A DNA stretch of 64,000 bases. Source: Arthrobotrys musiformis (lineage: Eukaryota; Ascomycota; Orbiliomycetes; Orbiliales; Orbiliaceae). A program made the translations under genes and the position numbers. Every line of letters begins with the position of its first letter. Position 1 is the first letter of the stretch. Positions 1-12,950 of the stretch are shown here, one piece after another. The notes beneath the pieces are model-generated. The model had not been told where the DNA came from. It made no database searches and saw only the letters and a program-made list of their open reading frames with translations. The stretch is from the NCBI GenBank assembly GCA_036971715.1, contig JAVHJL010000007.1, forward strand, positions 3,038,001 through 3,102,000, read 5' to 3'.

Positions 1-394
1 GCTTGTCCTAAATTATAAACCTTTTGAACTCAAATCTAGTCAAATAAATTTGCAGAATCCTGGTCTCGTAATAATAGAATCCCAATTATGAAAACTAACT
101 CTTGTACATATTTTTCGATACATATGAACTCGAGGCTATAAGGCCTCGGGGTCTGATTCGAGACAACCTCGTCAAGCTAATTAAACTACGGCCTTGGCCG
201 GCTTGAATTTATAGTTACGTACAAAGTTGAGATTAACACAACAAACTTCAATGAATGATTATATATCCTAGCTACTTGGTGGCATACGCAAAATATACTC
301 GACTATTAAAATATTTATCAAGAGCAAAGGGCTCTAGAACAGCATCGCGATATCAAGGCCGAGGAACGCAAAAGCAAATTCAACAATTGAGGAA
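1..394. other. Intergenic, left edge
   Basis: AT-rich DNA downstream of the permease stop codon. I see no coding region, RNA gene or repeat that can be supported. Confidence 0.5.
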
Positions 395-3341
395 CTATAA
401 ATATACTAGAAACCACTTGCCCAAGGCTTTCAAATTCTCCTTGAAAGTGAGGGTAGAATCCAAAGGTAGGTCACCCCTCCTTTCGGCACCCGGTTGTCTA
501 TATTGTATGTCATCGTATTTGATTTTTGTTGCCCTGTAGCTCCTGACTCTCTTGACTGCATAAAATGTAGCCAAGAGGGCAAAAATGAAGACCTACGGAA
601 AGCATATTTCCTTGACGTCAGCACATAATCCATTCAATAAACTAATTTGATGTTTTGAGAGAGCTGTAATAACTTACGCCGATATAAGATGCAACCACCC
701 CACCTTTATCGACAGGCCCACTTAGAATGGCCGGGAGACCGTTAGTAGTGATGACGAAGGCGCAACCGACAAATCCAAACACAGCTCTCGCAGGTTGAAA
801 ATGAGATTTGTATGAGTAGAGATTATTACTCGCTCGAAGCTTTTCTGCAGGTACGGGGACTTGATTTTCCAAGTATTTTAGCCTTTCGAGACGCAACCAA
901 AGTCAGCACTAATAATTCGAAATATTGTGAGTAATCTCAAGGCAAAGGACCCTCACTCGCGATAGTATCGTATATAGGCGAGGCAGATACAACAGTTGAC
1001 AATCTGTGCCGAAACCACCGCGTTTGTAGAAAATTTCTTAAAAACCTATCGAGGCAGACTTTGTTATAACGAGAAATTATTGGGTAAGGTCTTTTTTCCC
1101 GTACGTTTTGAGGGTCTTCCCAGATACCTTGAATAGATATCAAAGCTATGATCCAACCAGTTCCGACAGCCGCTGACGGTATTCCTTGAAAGACCCGCAT
1201 TCGACCAGTATCTTTGAGTCTCCGCTCAAAAGATTTTGGCCACACCAAACCCCGATTCGCAAGTGAGTAAAGAGTTCTCGATGAAACGTAAAGGGAATTT
1301 ACCGCGGCTGCGAATCCCGAGAAAACAAAGAAACCATTGAGTATATGGGGAAGAACAGGTATCCCAGCCCTGATTATGGCAATTAAGAACGGAGATGTCG
1401 CACTTTCGCTCTTCTTAGTACCACTCCGCTGTAGCTCATCGAGGTCCGATGGAACAGGGAAGGATACGGCGAAAATAGTAGCTAGATATAAGAGGATAGT
1501 TCGAATGTAAATCTTTCTCGTTCCGATCTTGATGCTTTCTGGGCTTTTCGCTTGGTCAAGGTATTTCGCTTCACCAACTGCTACAGCGACTATTTCCATA
1601 CCGACGTAGCTGAAAAGGGCTGTGCTGAGAACATTTCTAAAAGGTTTCCGTACAATATTAAAAGTCTGGTTCGTACCCTAGGGGATGGGAATGGTTTGGC
1701 GACTATTTTGGGAATTAAGACCTACAATGTCAATAGTAACTGCCCCACTGGACCTGAATACACTCTGTCCCCCAATTTATACGTGGTCAAGAAAGGTCCA
1801 CAAGGGGCGTGCCACGCTGTTCGTCACATATAAATATTAATATTCGCGTATAGAGAGGTTTGCGAAGGGGCGAAATTGACTTACATCTACTGAACCCTAC
1901 CCTCTCTTGACCGGGTCTCGCTATATCGAAGATTTAATGTCAGTCGATACGTTGTACACATGCGTATGCGCGTAGCTAGTCCGCGTAGATATTTCTGGCG
2001 CAAAGGGTGTTTCTTTTCTCACCATCTCCGTTGGCGATAATCAGCATTAAAATTATCAACCCACAGATCACCAGCATCTTTAAATATCCAACAAGGGCTT
2101 CTATTTTTCCGTAGATCTAGCGTTCCATTAGCGACACGCAACGATAGATACTATATTGACGTGCTTCCTGGGAGGTAGAACCTTGATAGGAATAAGATTG
2201 ATTGGCAATAGCCAGAACCAGAAAAACAATATCCAAAATGTCCTTGGTAGTTTATCTGCTTCGGTGAATCGCCATCGAATGTGCTCGTCGTAGTAAAATT
2301 CCATAATGTGTGATATCTCAACGATTTGACTCGGTACCACAATTGCGTAGCAAGCCCTTTAACCATTATTACCATTGTATACGTTAGCACCAAATAATTC
2401 CCTGACTAGCTAGAAGCTAGCACACATATATGCTACCAGCTAGGTAAATGTTTAGGTACTTACCAATACAACCACCCGACAGCAAAACCAATGTGATTCC
2501 CGAGGAACCGGGAAGGGAACTCTATTAAAATTCCCTCGACGGGTAATACGGCCGTCATCTCACCTAGGGTCGCTATCACCGACCAATAGATCAAGCCTCC
2601 AAGGAAGTAACCTAATAAAGCGCCTCCGGGGCCCGCTTCTCTAATGATTCTCCCTGTATTGAGAAACAAGCCTACGCAAATATAATTAGATACAGAATAG
2701 TAAGACTAGACACACCGATACTGGGCTGTATTCAAGTCGAGCGACGACGTTTTGACTGAATAACCCAGGTCACAGTTCTCGGTCTAGTATTATAATGCTT
2801 GAATGTTTGCGGCTGGCGCTGGGGATTGCGCAACAAGACTCGCATGCGCATGCGGGGGTACGAGTTTTCATACCGGTTCCAACAACGCTGTAGGGGTATC
2901 GCACAGTATTCGTAAGCTAAAAGGTCGTTTGAGATATGTTTGCGGGTGATATTTGTCTCAGCCTACCCAGAGAATGCGATCATCTAACGGTGCCCGTGGA
3001 AATATACGGTTAGCATGTATTCTCCTCACCTGCTAACTAACTATTCCAACTTACATTGATCTGTCGTTCAGTCAAAGCATGTCTATATTTTGGAATCCTC
3101 GCAGTTAGCCCTGGTGCAATGCTTCAATGAACACAAGAGACGCAGAGAGTTCTCGCCTTAGTCCCGGCGTGGAAGGGGCTCCTTGGTTAGGCGGCGCGGT
3201 GATATTAGGCGGCGCCATACCATTGCCATTCATCCCAGGGTTACCTGGGTTTTGATGATTCGCATTCCCATTTGGCCCATAATTGTTTGGCCCATAATTG
3301 TTTAACGGTATGCCGTTCCCGAAGTTCGGAGGACCATTCAT
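395..3341 (-). CDS. Amino-acid permease (fungal GAP/YAT family), 13 exons
   Basis: Integral plasma-membrane amino-acid/proton symporter of the APC superfamily. Thirteen exons can be joined with canonical GT-AG ends and matching phases: 3341-3245, 3110-3055, 2983-2967, 2887-2874, 2671-2464, 2356-2182, 2116-2023, 1920-1885, 1816-1726, 1624-1105, 1045-957, 882-678, 592-395. They sum to 1800 nt (599 aa), the usual size for the family. The product reads through ALTERQIN, MIAFSGVVGTGLFLNTGRI (TM1), GWLYW, LIYWSVIATLGEM, FSYVGMEIVAV, SIKIGTRKI, NSLYVSSRTLYSLAN and a C-terminal YSYKSHFQPARAVFGFVG block. Those are family hallmarks. Two exons are only 17 and 14 nt and encode the glycine-rich TM1 region. 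The first exon (Asn/Gly/Pro-rich) and its donor at 3244 are inferred from phase only. The gene first looks like a pseudogene because it is so fragmented; the consistent phases argue that it is intact. Substrate specificity cannot be told. Confidence 0.85.
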
Positions 3342-4793
3342 AGTCAATGATATTAGTTGGAAAAGGATAGATCGGGACCGGTATGAAGCGTAAGGGCCCG
3401 TTGACAGTGTGTCAGGATTAATTATTAAGTGATGGACCTTTGTCAGAACTAAGGAACCTTTGACTAGTTTTGGTTGCGGGGCAATTGGCATTTTAAGGGT
3501 CCATACAGCCGTCGAGTAAAGGGACAGCTTTCTAGCGCCATCGTGTGCCAGGGCCCATAATTCATGGAGTATGAGTAGAACCAGAGGGGCACGTGCGTGT
3601 GTTACCGTGAATCCTTGCTCCCTCCCTTTAAAACATGTCTTTGACTTGCAGGAAGGCTGTGTTCAATCGAACCATAATTTTGCATTTCACATTTGATATG
3701 CACGAATGCAAGCCGCTTCGCACATGCAGCTCGTGAGCTCAGGTCCCCAATTAACTGTAAATTTGACCTCGCCGGCGTTAAACTATTGGATTGGGTTACA
3801 GGACCGATATCCTCCTCTAACTCTAGAATATCAATGCTATGGGATTTAAAACGGCAAGTACCGTAATTATAATCGCTTTCGAAATTTCACAAAAACGCCG
3901 CATCCGCAGCTGATAAATAGAACGCGGGCGCTGAGATATCGCAAGCTACAAAGCAGCGCTACGTACGTGTACACATTAATATCAGCAGCTGATAGAGTCA
4001 GACAAAAGAGCCTCAAAGGACATTGCGTATCCCGCATCTAAGTTCCCAAAAGCGAAAGGATGGGCGGTGCTATAGCGGCAAGCAGGATCCCTTCGACTTC
4101 CCGGAGGCATTCCAATCTTGCCAATGTACCAGAATACCGAAGCCTCGTTCGCGGATTGATTAGAAAGGCATAAGGTGTGAAGAATATTGCTCAACGTCAG
4201 TGAGTGATCCTTGGGTTCAGACCTCTTGCATTTTCAGCCTTAAGCCTCTTCGGTTCTTCTTGCAACAAATTTCGAACCGGGCTGTCGAATTTGACGTTCC
4301 TCGAATATTCGCCTCCCTTCTTATCGTTTTTCGACCAAACAGAAGGCCTGGTTTGGTGGCGGGGCGCCAATCAGGGTGCAGACCCGACCGCCTTGGCGTC
4401 GAACCTGGGTTCTTGCGTAACACCACCAACCAGGCAAAGTAAACACACCGGTTAGAGGCTTCATCTGGATGCATGCACATGCAATGGGTCACCGCCCGCG
4501 GGCTGAATCAATCAATTAGCCCGCCAGCTGCAAAAGCGCAGTTTACTGATGATGCATGCCTATGGAAAAATTTGCCAAGACATAGGGTGGCCGGAGCGGC
4601 TCCCAAGTTTGAAGAATGCACTCGATAAGATCGAGAGAAGACGACGGAGAACAAATTCTAGAACGTGCAATCCCCAGACCATCAACCATCAGCGACGGAA
4701 CGAGACTACTCTAAAGATAGTCCACAGATCTAAAAGAAATCGATTTTTTCCTCACAAACACATCTCAGAACTTATCTGAGGATGTGATACCAA
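3342..4793. other. Intergenic between permease and orphan gene
   Basis: About 1.45 kb separating a minus-strand and a plus-strand gene, so it probably carries both promoters. An open frame at 4549-4779 (76 aa, Arg/Lys-rich) could be an upstream exon of the next gene, but I found no convincing donor. Nothing else can be supported. Confidence 0.35.
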
Positions 4794-7700
4794 ATGTCAA
4801 TTTTTACAATTGCAGGGCTATCCTCATTCTACGGCCGGCTTGATGGGCGTACAGATATCGATCAGCTCTGCGACGAAGCGGTCGGAAGATACGCTCTCGC
4901 GAAGTCAAACTCTGAAATTTCAGGGACAAAAGATCGTGATGGTCCCAGCAGCTTTAAAGAACTTCTGGAAACTATTGGCTCTATTCTTTTTTTCCAGCTT
5001 ATTCACCAGTTTCGACAGCCAAACGGCGTCGTATCCATACCAGAATCCCAGGATCAGTCTCATGTCGATATTCCTCCTCGCTTATATTCTATCTCGCCGG
5101 ATAAGATACCAAACATCTTGCGATATTTACACCAGGAGTACCAATTATTATATACTTCTGCTGGCGGAGTTCGGAGAATCGTCCTTGAGGTTTTATATAT
5201 CGGATCGCGCCTCCTCCACCTTGATGCCATTCGAGCCCGCCGGAAGCAAGAGTGGTTCCACTATTTGGCTAGTTCGGTCAATAATCCGGCCATTGTTTCT
5301 AACGAAAATCGCGTATGCGCTTCGCTTTTGTTCGGGATCAAGGCGCTGCTTCTCCGCTCGTCGGAACAGGGTTCTCTGCAGCAGGCCCGAGACTTACGAT
5401 ACTGTGCTGGAGTACCCTCCAGCTTAATATCAAATCCTTTGGTACATGATTTCCGATCTCCTCGAAGCACTAGGGACTCCGGTTTACTGGCTCTAAATCA
5501 CGATTCAGGCTACTAACAGCAGTCTTTACACTAGAACCCCCTTGATATCAGAAGGATCAGAAGCACAATTATCGATATACAGAGATGTGGATCTAGCGGA
5601 GATGAAACTTGTGATCTCGAATACTTTTGGTCGATGTGCGATATTTTATACATAATAATCGCCGCTTCCGCAGAGCCATTTCACGGGAGAAGCCTCGGCG
5701 ACTACAGCAGAAAAGTTTCGTCTTTAGCGAACGACTGTCGAGATAATATTGCAAATAACATTTGCGATAAACTAGACTACATCACTTCGCTAACCGATGA
5801 TGCTTCTGATGCCCGGGGAGAAGCGACTTCTGGACAGCAGCCAGCATCCAGCCGAACTTCGGACATTCTGCAAAAAAGAGATATTATCGCACTTTTGAAT
5901 GATAAGACAATGGCTGGCGTCCTAGATTCTACTAAGACTGTCCGGCAAGGAAGCTACTGTGAGTAATTTTAATTATGCTTGACCCCGTGTACCCCTTCTG
6001 AATAGGGTTTCAATGGCGCCTTACCTCAGATCAAAGGGTATGGTGGTTGGTATCGTGGGGTTAACGGTTATCTACCGACCTTAGACACTACTGATAGGAT
6101 ATACGCCTCTAACTGTCCCGAAGGACATGTTCTCAACGAGATTCAAAAGGAGAGCTTTCTTGTGGAATACCAACATCGTGCTGGAATTAGGCTTAGGCCG
6201 AATGAAAATGTACCAAAACGCACCTAGTACATCCTAAGTTCGGTTAATGGAGGGGCTTGGAATGGACTGACTTATTTCTATTTTAGAGTACACGGATCAC
6301 TTTCAGGACTCCAGACGAATACCCATGCCCCGTATGCTCCGAGAACTCGAGAGTCGACCACTCCCAGGGCCTTGGTAGCCTTACCTCTCTTACCGAAATC
6401 ACCGAGTTTACAGAACTTTCAAGGATTCTTGAGGATGCAAAAGTGGAAGTCTCTCATGCGGTGAGAGATTTGTCACGCTACTACCAGAGGGCAGACGCGC
6501 CAGTTGAAGTCAACTTTTCAAGGAATAGGTCTTCAGTTCAAATACAAACAAGTCATCAAAACAATACCCAACAAAACGGTCGATCAGGGGCAGGAAGTAC
6601 GGCTGGAAGCGGAGGTCAATCAAGCCAAAGCAGCAGTTCATCGGGCCGCGGCAGTGCGCGTGGCAGTCGGTCTTCAAATACCCCGCTTCCTAGTCCAACT
6701 GGCAGCAGTGGAAGCAACAATGGGATCAGAAAACTTAAATCATCGTTCGGACTAATGAAGCTCATGGCGAGCCCTAAAGACCCGGAAATTGATCTCTCCC
6801 ACCTGAATACAGGTCCTATCCTTATTTCAACGCACACCAGTTCTGCTCGCGTGTTCTTCTGTGGGAATTCGTCAATATCAATATATTCGTATGCTGGTAC
6901 ACTTCCTGAGCCGCGTTCAAAGATAGAAGTAGATTCAATCTCAGCATCAGCTACGATAGCAGTTTCCCCATCCAATAATTTTTTGGCTGTAGCAATTAAC
7001 CTTGTGAGGGGGAATAGCCAGGTTAGTCTTGATCGGATACATCGCGTTAGCCCACAATCCGGATTCGATGCTGATTTCACAAATTTTAGATACAAGTTTG
7101 GTCTCTTGATAACGATGGCTATAATCCGACATTGGCCTGGCAACAGGTGCTGGAGGGCCCTGTGAATGGATTGGCAGTCCATCCGGATGAAAGATTTGTC
7201 TTTGTTATTACAAATAAGTGGACACTCAATATCTTCGAATTGAGCGATGGAAGCCGGGCTGGGGGACACGATATACCGTCGGAAATGGGGACACCCAGCG
7301 AAATTTCCATTGTCGGACAAGATATTTTGTTGTTTCGGTGTTCGCCGGATGTGCAGCATGGGCAAGCGAGGATCTTTACGCTGAAATTCGGCACATCGGG
7401 ATGCCAAATGGGGTGGGATTACTATATTCAGGTTCGTTATAATGCACCACTATTTGGGATCGCTATAGTATATATAGTTTGTTTCTAAACAATCTGGGTT
7501 TGTGTTCTTAGTGGCGCGGGAGGGAACAAGACGATAATGGGGTATCCGCGCTTAGTCTTTGCGAAACAAGAACTAGCGGGTCTACACTGTGTTATAGTAC
7601 CTGGACGATGTCTGGGCAGCCATCTATCATCAGATGGGGACCGGGACGCCCAACCTCCAACTACCAACTCCAGGACCATAGCCTTGGCACCAGAATTCAA

Positions 7701-7961
7701 GATATGGCGATCGTCCCTACCGCCGATTTCGTCGCCCTTATTAACGAACGTGGCGACATTTATCAGTATGCTACTAGCTATGGGTCTCACCCCAGGCTTT
7801 TAAAAACCATTTCTTTAGGAAACCGGAGGCGGAGCACCCATAGTTTCAAGGAGCGAGTGTGTTTGAATATCGACGAAGACCACAACAAGATCATTGTGGC
7901 CTATACAAGAAACGGCCAAGGGTTTATCGAGAAGCACGATATGGCATTTAGTGGCATTTAA
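4794..7961 (+). CDS. Orphan multi-exon protein with beta-propeller-like C-terminus
   Basis: Not recognised as a known family. Six exons can be joined: 4794-5441, 5535-5939, 6006-6226, 6289-7003, 7090-7431, 7512-7961 (2781 nt, 926 aa). Intron 1 has a perfect TACTAAC branch point and a TTTACACTAG acceptor. Residues 1-350 are helical-looking. Then comes a stretch with a CPVC pair, a Ser/Gly/Gln-rich linker near 6550-6720, and a C-terminal part with repeating WD-like strands (FFCGNSSISIYSY, IQVWSLDNDG, GLAVHPDERFVFVI, DFVALINERGDIYQY) that suggests a beta-propeller. The weak point is the exon 2/3 junction. The obvious donor GTGAGT at 5959 breaks the frame, and only a poor donor (GTCCGG at 5940) keeps it. 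A frameshift is therefore possible. The start is the first ATG of the open frame and could lie further upstream. Function unknown; the propeller would suggest protein-protein interaction (inference). Confidence 0.6.
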
Positions 7962-9164
7962 TTTTTTGTTTTCTTTCTCCTGTTACATTGATCATAAACC
8001 TACGAACGATTGCAGAACCCCAGCATGCTCGGTGCGACTTCACACGCCATTTATAGAATTGTCACGCAACCTAATGTATGATAAGGTTTGTAATATATTT
8101 GGTTTCTGGAGAATTTCAGATATTTTGCTTATCGTAAGGTAGGAAAGCGACAATTATAATTTTATCAACTTATGAATCATGCCAGGGTCGACCTGAGGTG
8201 AACCCATTGCGTTTTCAAATGCCAGCAGATTGATTGGCGTTTTGATTAACTTGCGTTGGAGCTGTTGCATTTTCTGGAGTCTCTGTTGGAGGCTGCCAGC
8301 ATGCCACACGCGGAGCGTATAGCTGAAAATTGACTTAGGTTGGTTCTGTTCTATAGGTTGCCTGACGTCAATCCGATATTATATTATCAGACATACCGTC
8401 GGATCCTACCCAGTATTTGAACTAATGCGAGGCACGGGTGCCCTCAAAGAGGCCACAGCTTCCGCGATTTGCATGTGGACAGGTCGCGACTTATGCTAAG
8501 TCGATTAGTCAACACCCAATGTTGGGCCAATGCTGGTTCACTAACCCTCCAAAATCTACAGATTGCTCCCGCTGGGGCTAGTTGATGCAATCTTTGCTCC
8601 CTTGTGTCCCGTTCATAGGTGTCACACTCGTTATAGGTGTCACAAAGAAGCGTTCGACTCTATGCCATCGGCGGCCTGCCTAGGAAATCGAACCTTGAGA
8701 CCAAGTAGTTATGCGGCGAAATTGCCTTCAATCTTCAAACCGGCAAATACAAATCGTCAGCCAAGAATGCGTAGTCAGACTATGTCCGAAGCGGTAAGCC
8801 CTAAGCCCAGTCTGGTGCATTCCGCGAGCTTTCCAGGCCAGGGTCCGGCCCAAGACTGCCATGACCTGCAATTCAGTTGACGCCAAAGCATGAAGCACTG
8901 TTATCGGATAAGTCAGACGATTTTTCCCTGTTGAAGCTGAGACCGTGGGGCGACTGGCCCAACCGGCCATAGGGAGGCCAGAGATCCCAGGAATTTCCGG
9001 AGTAGAAAAGCTTAAACTCGGGATTTGCTATTCTTTAACAATCCATTGTTCTGGGATCCATTATTCTCGATATTTCATTCAGAAAGTCGACCCTGAGCCT
9101 GTCGCGTGGGAAATCCGCGTGCCGGTTTTTTTTTGGTTATCGCGTTGGCGACCGTTCGGTAACA
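7962..9164. other. Intergenic upstream of the DUF3433 gene
   Basis: About 1.2 kb between two plus-strand genes. It contains a small direct duplication (TAGGTGTCACA twice near 8615-8645). No coding frame with a plausible product was seen. Confidence 0.4.
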
Positions 9165-12100
9165 ATGGAATACGAACTTAGGCCAGTGGGAGCGTCCGTC
9201 CAGCGAGCACAAGAGAAATCGGGGGAAATCTACCAACAACCAACTTCCTCGGAGGCTAGCATCTCTCCCGTCGAAGGGAATGTAGTCTCCGAGACCGCCA
9301 GTATTCGCCGGCATGACAAAGTGGCGACAGGATGGATGCCAATCGTTTTGCGGCCTTGGTCCCTTCTCGTATTTCTGCTTGTTTTTATGGGTATCTTCAT
9401 AACTTTGATCGGATTGTATGTGAAGTCGAAACGAGACCAAGGACTCAGCAATGAGCGGGAAAGTAGGCATTATTTATGGACTTACGGCCCCACCGCCGGT
9501 ATGTTCTTTCCCTTCATAGAATACGAGGTTACATCCGTTCTGTCTTTTGGCATGCTCTGATACAGATTCTGTCTAGTCTTCATCGTCTTGGCGGCGTTCT
9601 GGCGACACCTCGACTACCAGGTCAAGCTGCTTATGCCATACATTGAACTTGCGCAAGGACCCAAACATGCCAAACTTACGGTTATGCTGGACTATATTTC
9701 TCCGTTTCAACCCGTTGCGTTTTGGTACGCATGTAAGAATCGGCATTGGTTGGTTATTCTTTCTGCCGTCGCATTTGCAACCCTGAAGATCGCGGTCATT
9801 TTTGCGACGGGCTTGTTTATTCTGCAAGGTACGGCGTTGCAGACAGCGGATAAAGACTTTTTGAGATATCAGAGTCAGTTTTCTGCAGCAGGCTTCGAAC
9901 CTGACGTCGACGCCCGTGCTGGTTTAACGATATTTGGAGTCACCGCCCTCAATTTGTCTTACCCAGCAGGAACGAGCCATAAATATGCAATTCAGACGTT
10001 TACAAACTTCGGCAATGTGCCCCTAGATAACATTGCGTCTATATCCGTTCCCGCAGACGTTTTCTCCGCAAAACTGGACTGTCAACCTGCTAGGCTGGAA
10101 TGGGTCGATGACAGAGATCTAGTTACGGAGATCACGCCGCTATCCCAGTTCTATAACACAACCGCGTTTGTCTCGGGGTGCACTTTGAAAAAGATTAGAC
10201 TTGATGCGCCGGGCTGGTTGGGGAATGATACGCAACAGGGGTACTATGCAAGAGTACAGAACTCGACATGCCAGGAGATTCGGGATCCAGCTGCGGCAAG
10301 TCGACTATTCGTCGCAATGACATACTCCACCCGCGCCAATTACACCAATACTCTTCGGAATTACACAGCCTTCGTGTGTACTCCTTCGTATACTGTTCAG
10401 AGAAGCGAAGTTACTATCCCAAGCAATCGGTTAAATGACTATTCTCAAATATCAAGTTTGAAGCCACTGGGCGAAAGCTCCAGCATACAAGGGTTCACTC
10501 AGAAAGACCTCACAGATGCAATTTATACCTCTCTTAGCTCGTCATACAGTCAACTGGGATATTCAGGCTGGGATAGGACACTGGACCCTTTCTTCACGCT
10601 GATGTCTACAATACAACCGCAATTAAACTACACGGCCTTCATGGATCCGGATATCCTCAAACCCGCGGCAGAAGACCTTTACGCTGCCGTTGCAGCCCAA
10701 ATTGCAGGCTCATTACTCACGCAGCCCACATCTAATACTGCCGTCGTGGAGGCTACTGTTTCAAAGATCCAGCAGCGGCTCATCCTTCGGCCAGTATCCA
10801 TTATCATAATGGAAATCATTGTGGCAATCTTGATATTCATTACAATTCTTCTGATAGTGATGATTCCGCGACAAGGAGTGGCGCCACGGGATCCCAGTTC
10901 CATTGGTGCCCTTGCTACCATCCTTTCCCGCAGCAGCGCTCTCGAACAATCATTATCCGGCACATCCAATCTCCCCGAAAAGCAATTAGAGACTTGGTTG
11001 CATCGATACCGCTTCTATTCAACCGTGGAAGCTACTTCCAGCGGACGGATATTCAAAATAGAACTCGCAGACATGTTCCCAAACACGGGTCATAAGCAAC
11101 GTTACTCTGACGAAATCAAACTCCCCGAGCCCGTCGAGAGACATACGTGGTGGAAACCATTGGGCTTGAAGTGGTGGGTCATCATTCCACTGGTCGTCTT
11201 CCCCATTGCTATTATCGCCGTTTTGGAGGTTCTTTACCGAAAATCGGCTCGCAACAAGGGTTTGGCATACATCCCTGACGGTGGATACGTCCACTACACC
11301 TGGGTTTTCGTCCCAGCGTTTGTAATGGTTGTTATTGTAACATTGTTCAACATGCTCGATTATGCGACGAGATGCGTTGCGCCGTACCAGGCTATGCGCG
11401 CTGACAGTACAGTCGCAAGCCGTGGGATCCTCTACAACCCTAATGGGAAGCTAACGCTTCCTGCCCTATGGTACGCTATCAAAGAGAAGCATGTAACCGT
11501 CATCGCTACAACATTCGCGGTGTTGATCGCCCCGGTACTTACAATTGCCGTGTCCGGTCTCTTCTACTCGGAGTTGGCGGCTAGCACGAGCACTCTTACT
11601 GTGCAGCAGAACACATGGTTCAATATGTCCTTCCCGGATTATAGCGTTAATACGACAGATGATATCATTTCGAGTTTGATTATCAGCGGGAACCTGTCGT
11701 ACCCTAGCTGGACATATGAAGACCTTGCGTTTGGGGAATTGTCCGTTTTAAACGATACTACGGAAGTCATGCAGGCCGCAGAGAGCGTTACGCTCTCAGT
11801 GCCTGCTGTAAGGTCGACTTTGAATTGCACTATAATTCCCCAAGAAAGATATCTAGAATTACGGTTAGGGCAGGAAGAAACAGTATCGCGAGGCCAAAAT
11901 TTGACCGAGCTACCGGTCTGGGTCAATATCAGTATGCCGGATCAATGCGGTAATGCTGGGACGATATACAACAATATCACATGGCTTGTCGAGAACCTCG
12001 AGCACCCACAAACGGGATATTTCGGAAATATATTATCTCTGGGCTTTGAGGATGGCTGCCCGGATTTCGCAGCGTTCTTCGGAAAGATGGTCAACAACAG

Positions 12101-12866
12101 AATCGCGAACTTTTCAACGTTATTTTGCAGTGGTTTCACGCAGAGTTTGGAAGTGGAGACTACTTTCCTATTACCTAACTTCATGATCGATACTACGACA
12201 CCCGGGGTATCCCCGCCGAGAAGAAAGGAGGAAACGGCACGATGGTTCTCCAATCAAACTGTATCCGTCGGCTATAGCTTCGCGACTTTGAAGGTTAATT
12301 CATCATCCCCAGATATTTTCGACGATTTCATAGGAGGTGTCGTGTATGGAAAGAATGGTATCCCCACAGAAGAATTATTGAATCCGGAAAGATTTCGGGA
12401 TGGTGTTACCTGGTTATACGGGGTCTCAGCTACGCAAACATTAAGTCAGGACACTCGGATCCCGAACCCAAATGGAGCCAGCAAACTGGAGGGTGTGAGT
12501 AAGACAAGGCCGAGATCGAGATTGGTACAGTCGCTAGTATCGACACGGGTGCTGCAGGTATTGCTGGCGTTTATAATGTTGACAACTATCGTGGCCTATA
12601 TTGGCGTGAAAGCCCGGGAGTTGTTGCCAAGGGAGAGTAACTCCATCGCCACTGTGGGCGGGTATCTAGCAGGAAGCGATGTGCTCAGGCTTGTACCCGA
12701 CGGTGCGGAATGGGGAGCTGGCGGAAAAGGAGGCGGAACGGGCAGCGAGGAGGTCTTTGCAGGGTATATGTTCGGATTCGGGTGGTGGGAAGATACAGAG
12801 AGGGCCGGAAGAAGGAGGTATGGAGTTGGTATTGGGCGAGGAGGTGGCAGGGCCAGTCCCAGTTAA
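9165..12866 (+). CDS. Large DUF3433-type transmembrane protein
   Basis: Fungal multi-pass membrane protein of the DUF3433 family; the function of the family is not established. Two exons, 9165-9498 and 9577-12866, joined by a GTATGT...CTAG intron that keeps frame (about 1207 aa, normal for the family). The product has the family pattern twice. Each half begins with a TM segment (LLVFLLVFMGIFITLIGLYV; WWVIIPLVVFPIAIIAVLEV), then a YLWTYGP or YTWVFVP motif, a second TM, and a block of the LDYISPF or YNPNGKLTLPALWYA type. A long extracellular loop follows, with many N-glycosylation sequons (NYTN, NLSYP, NITW). Further TMs lie near 10800 and 12540. The tail after 12640 is Gly-rich and probably cytoplasmic. 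The ATG at 9165 is the first in frame. Its end faces a minus-strand gene only 84 bases away. Confidence 0.88.
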
Positions 12867-12950
12867 TGATTCTACCAATTCATAGATGTACTTTTTAATC
12901 TAGGTGTATTATAGGATTTTAATATTGCATTATTGTATAATATATAATAG

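Noticed and set aside
395..2671. Amino-acid permease first read as a frameshifted pseudogene
   Set aside because: All apparent frameshifts disappear when GT-AG introns and two micro-exons are used; every exon phase matches and the total is 1800 nt.
6616..7407. 263-aa minus-strand frame inside the orphan propeller gene
   Set aside because: The plus-strand exons have intron signals and strand-like repeats; the reverse frame has no domain and crosses plus-strand introns.
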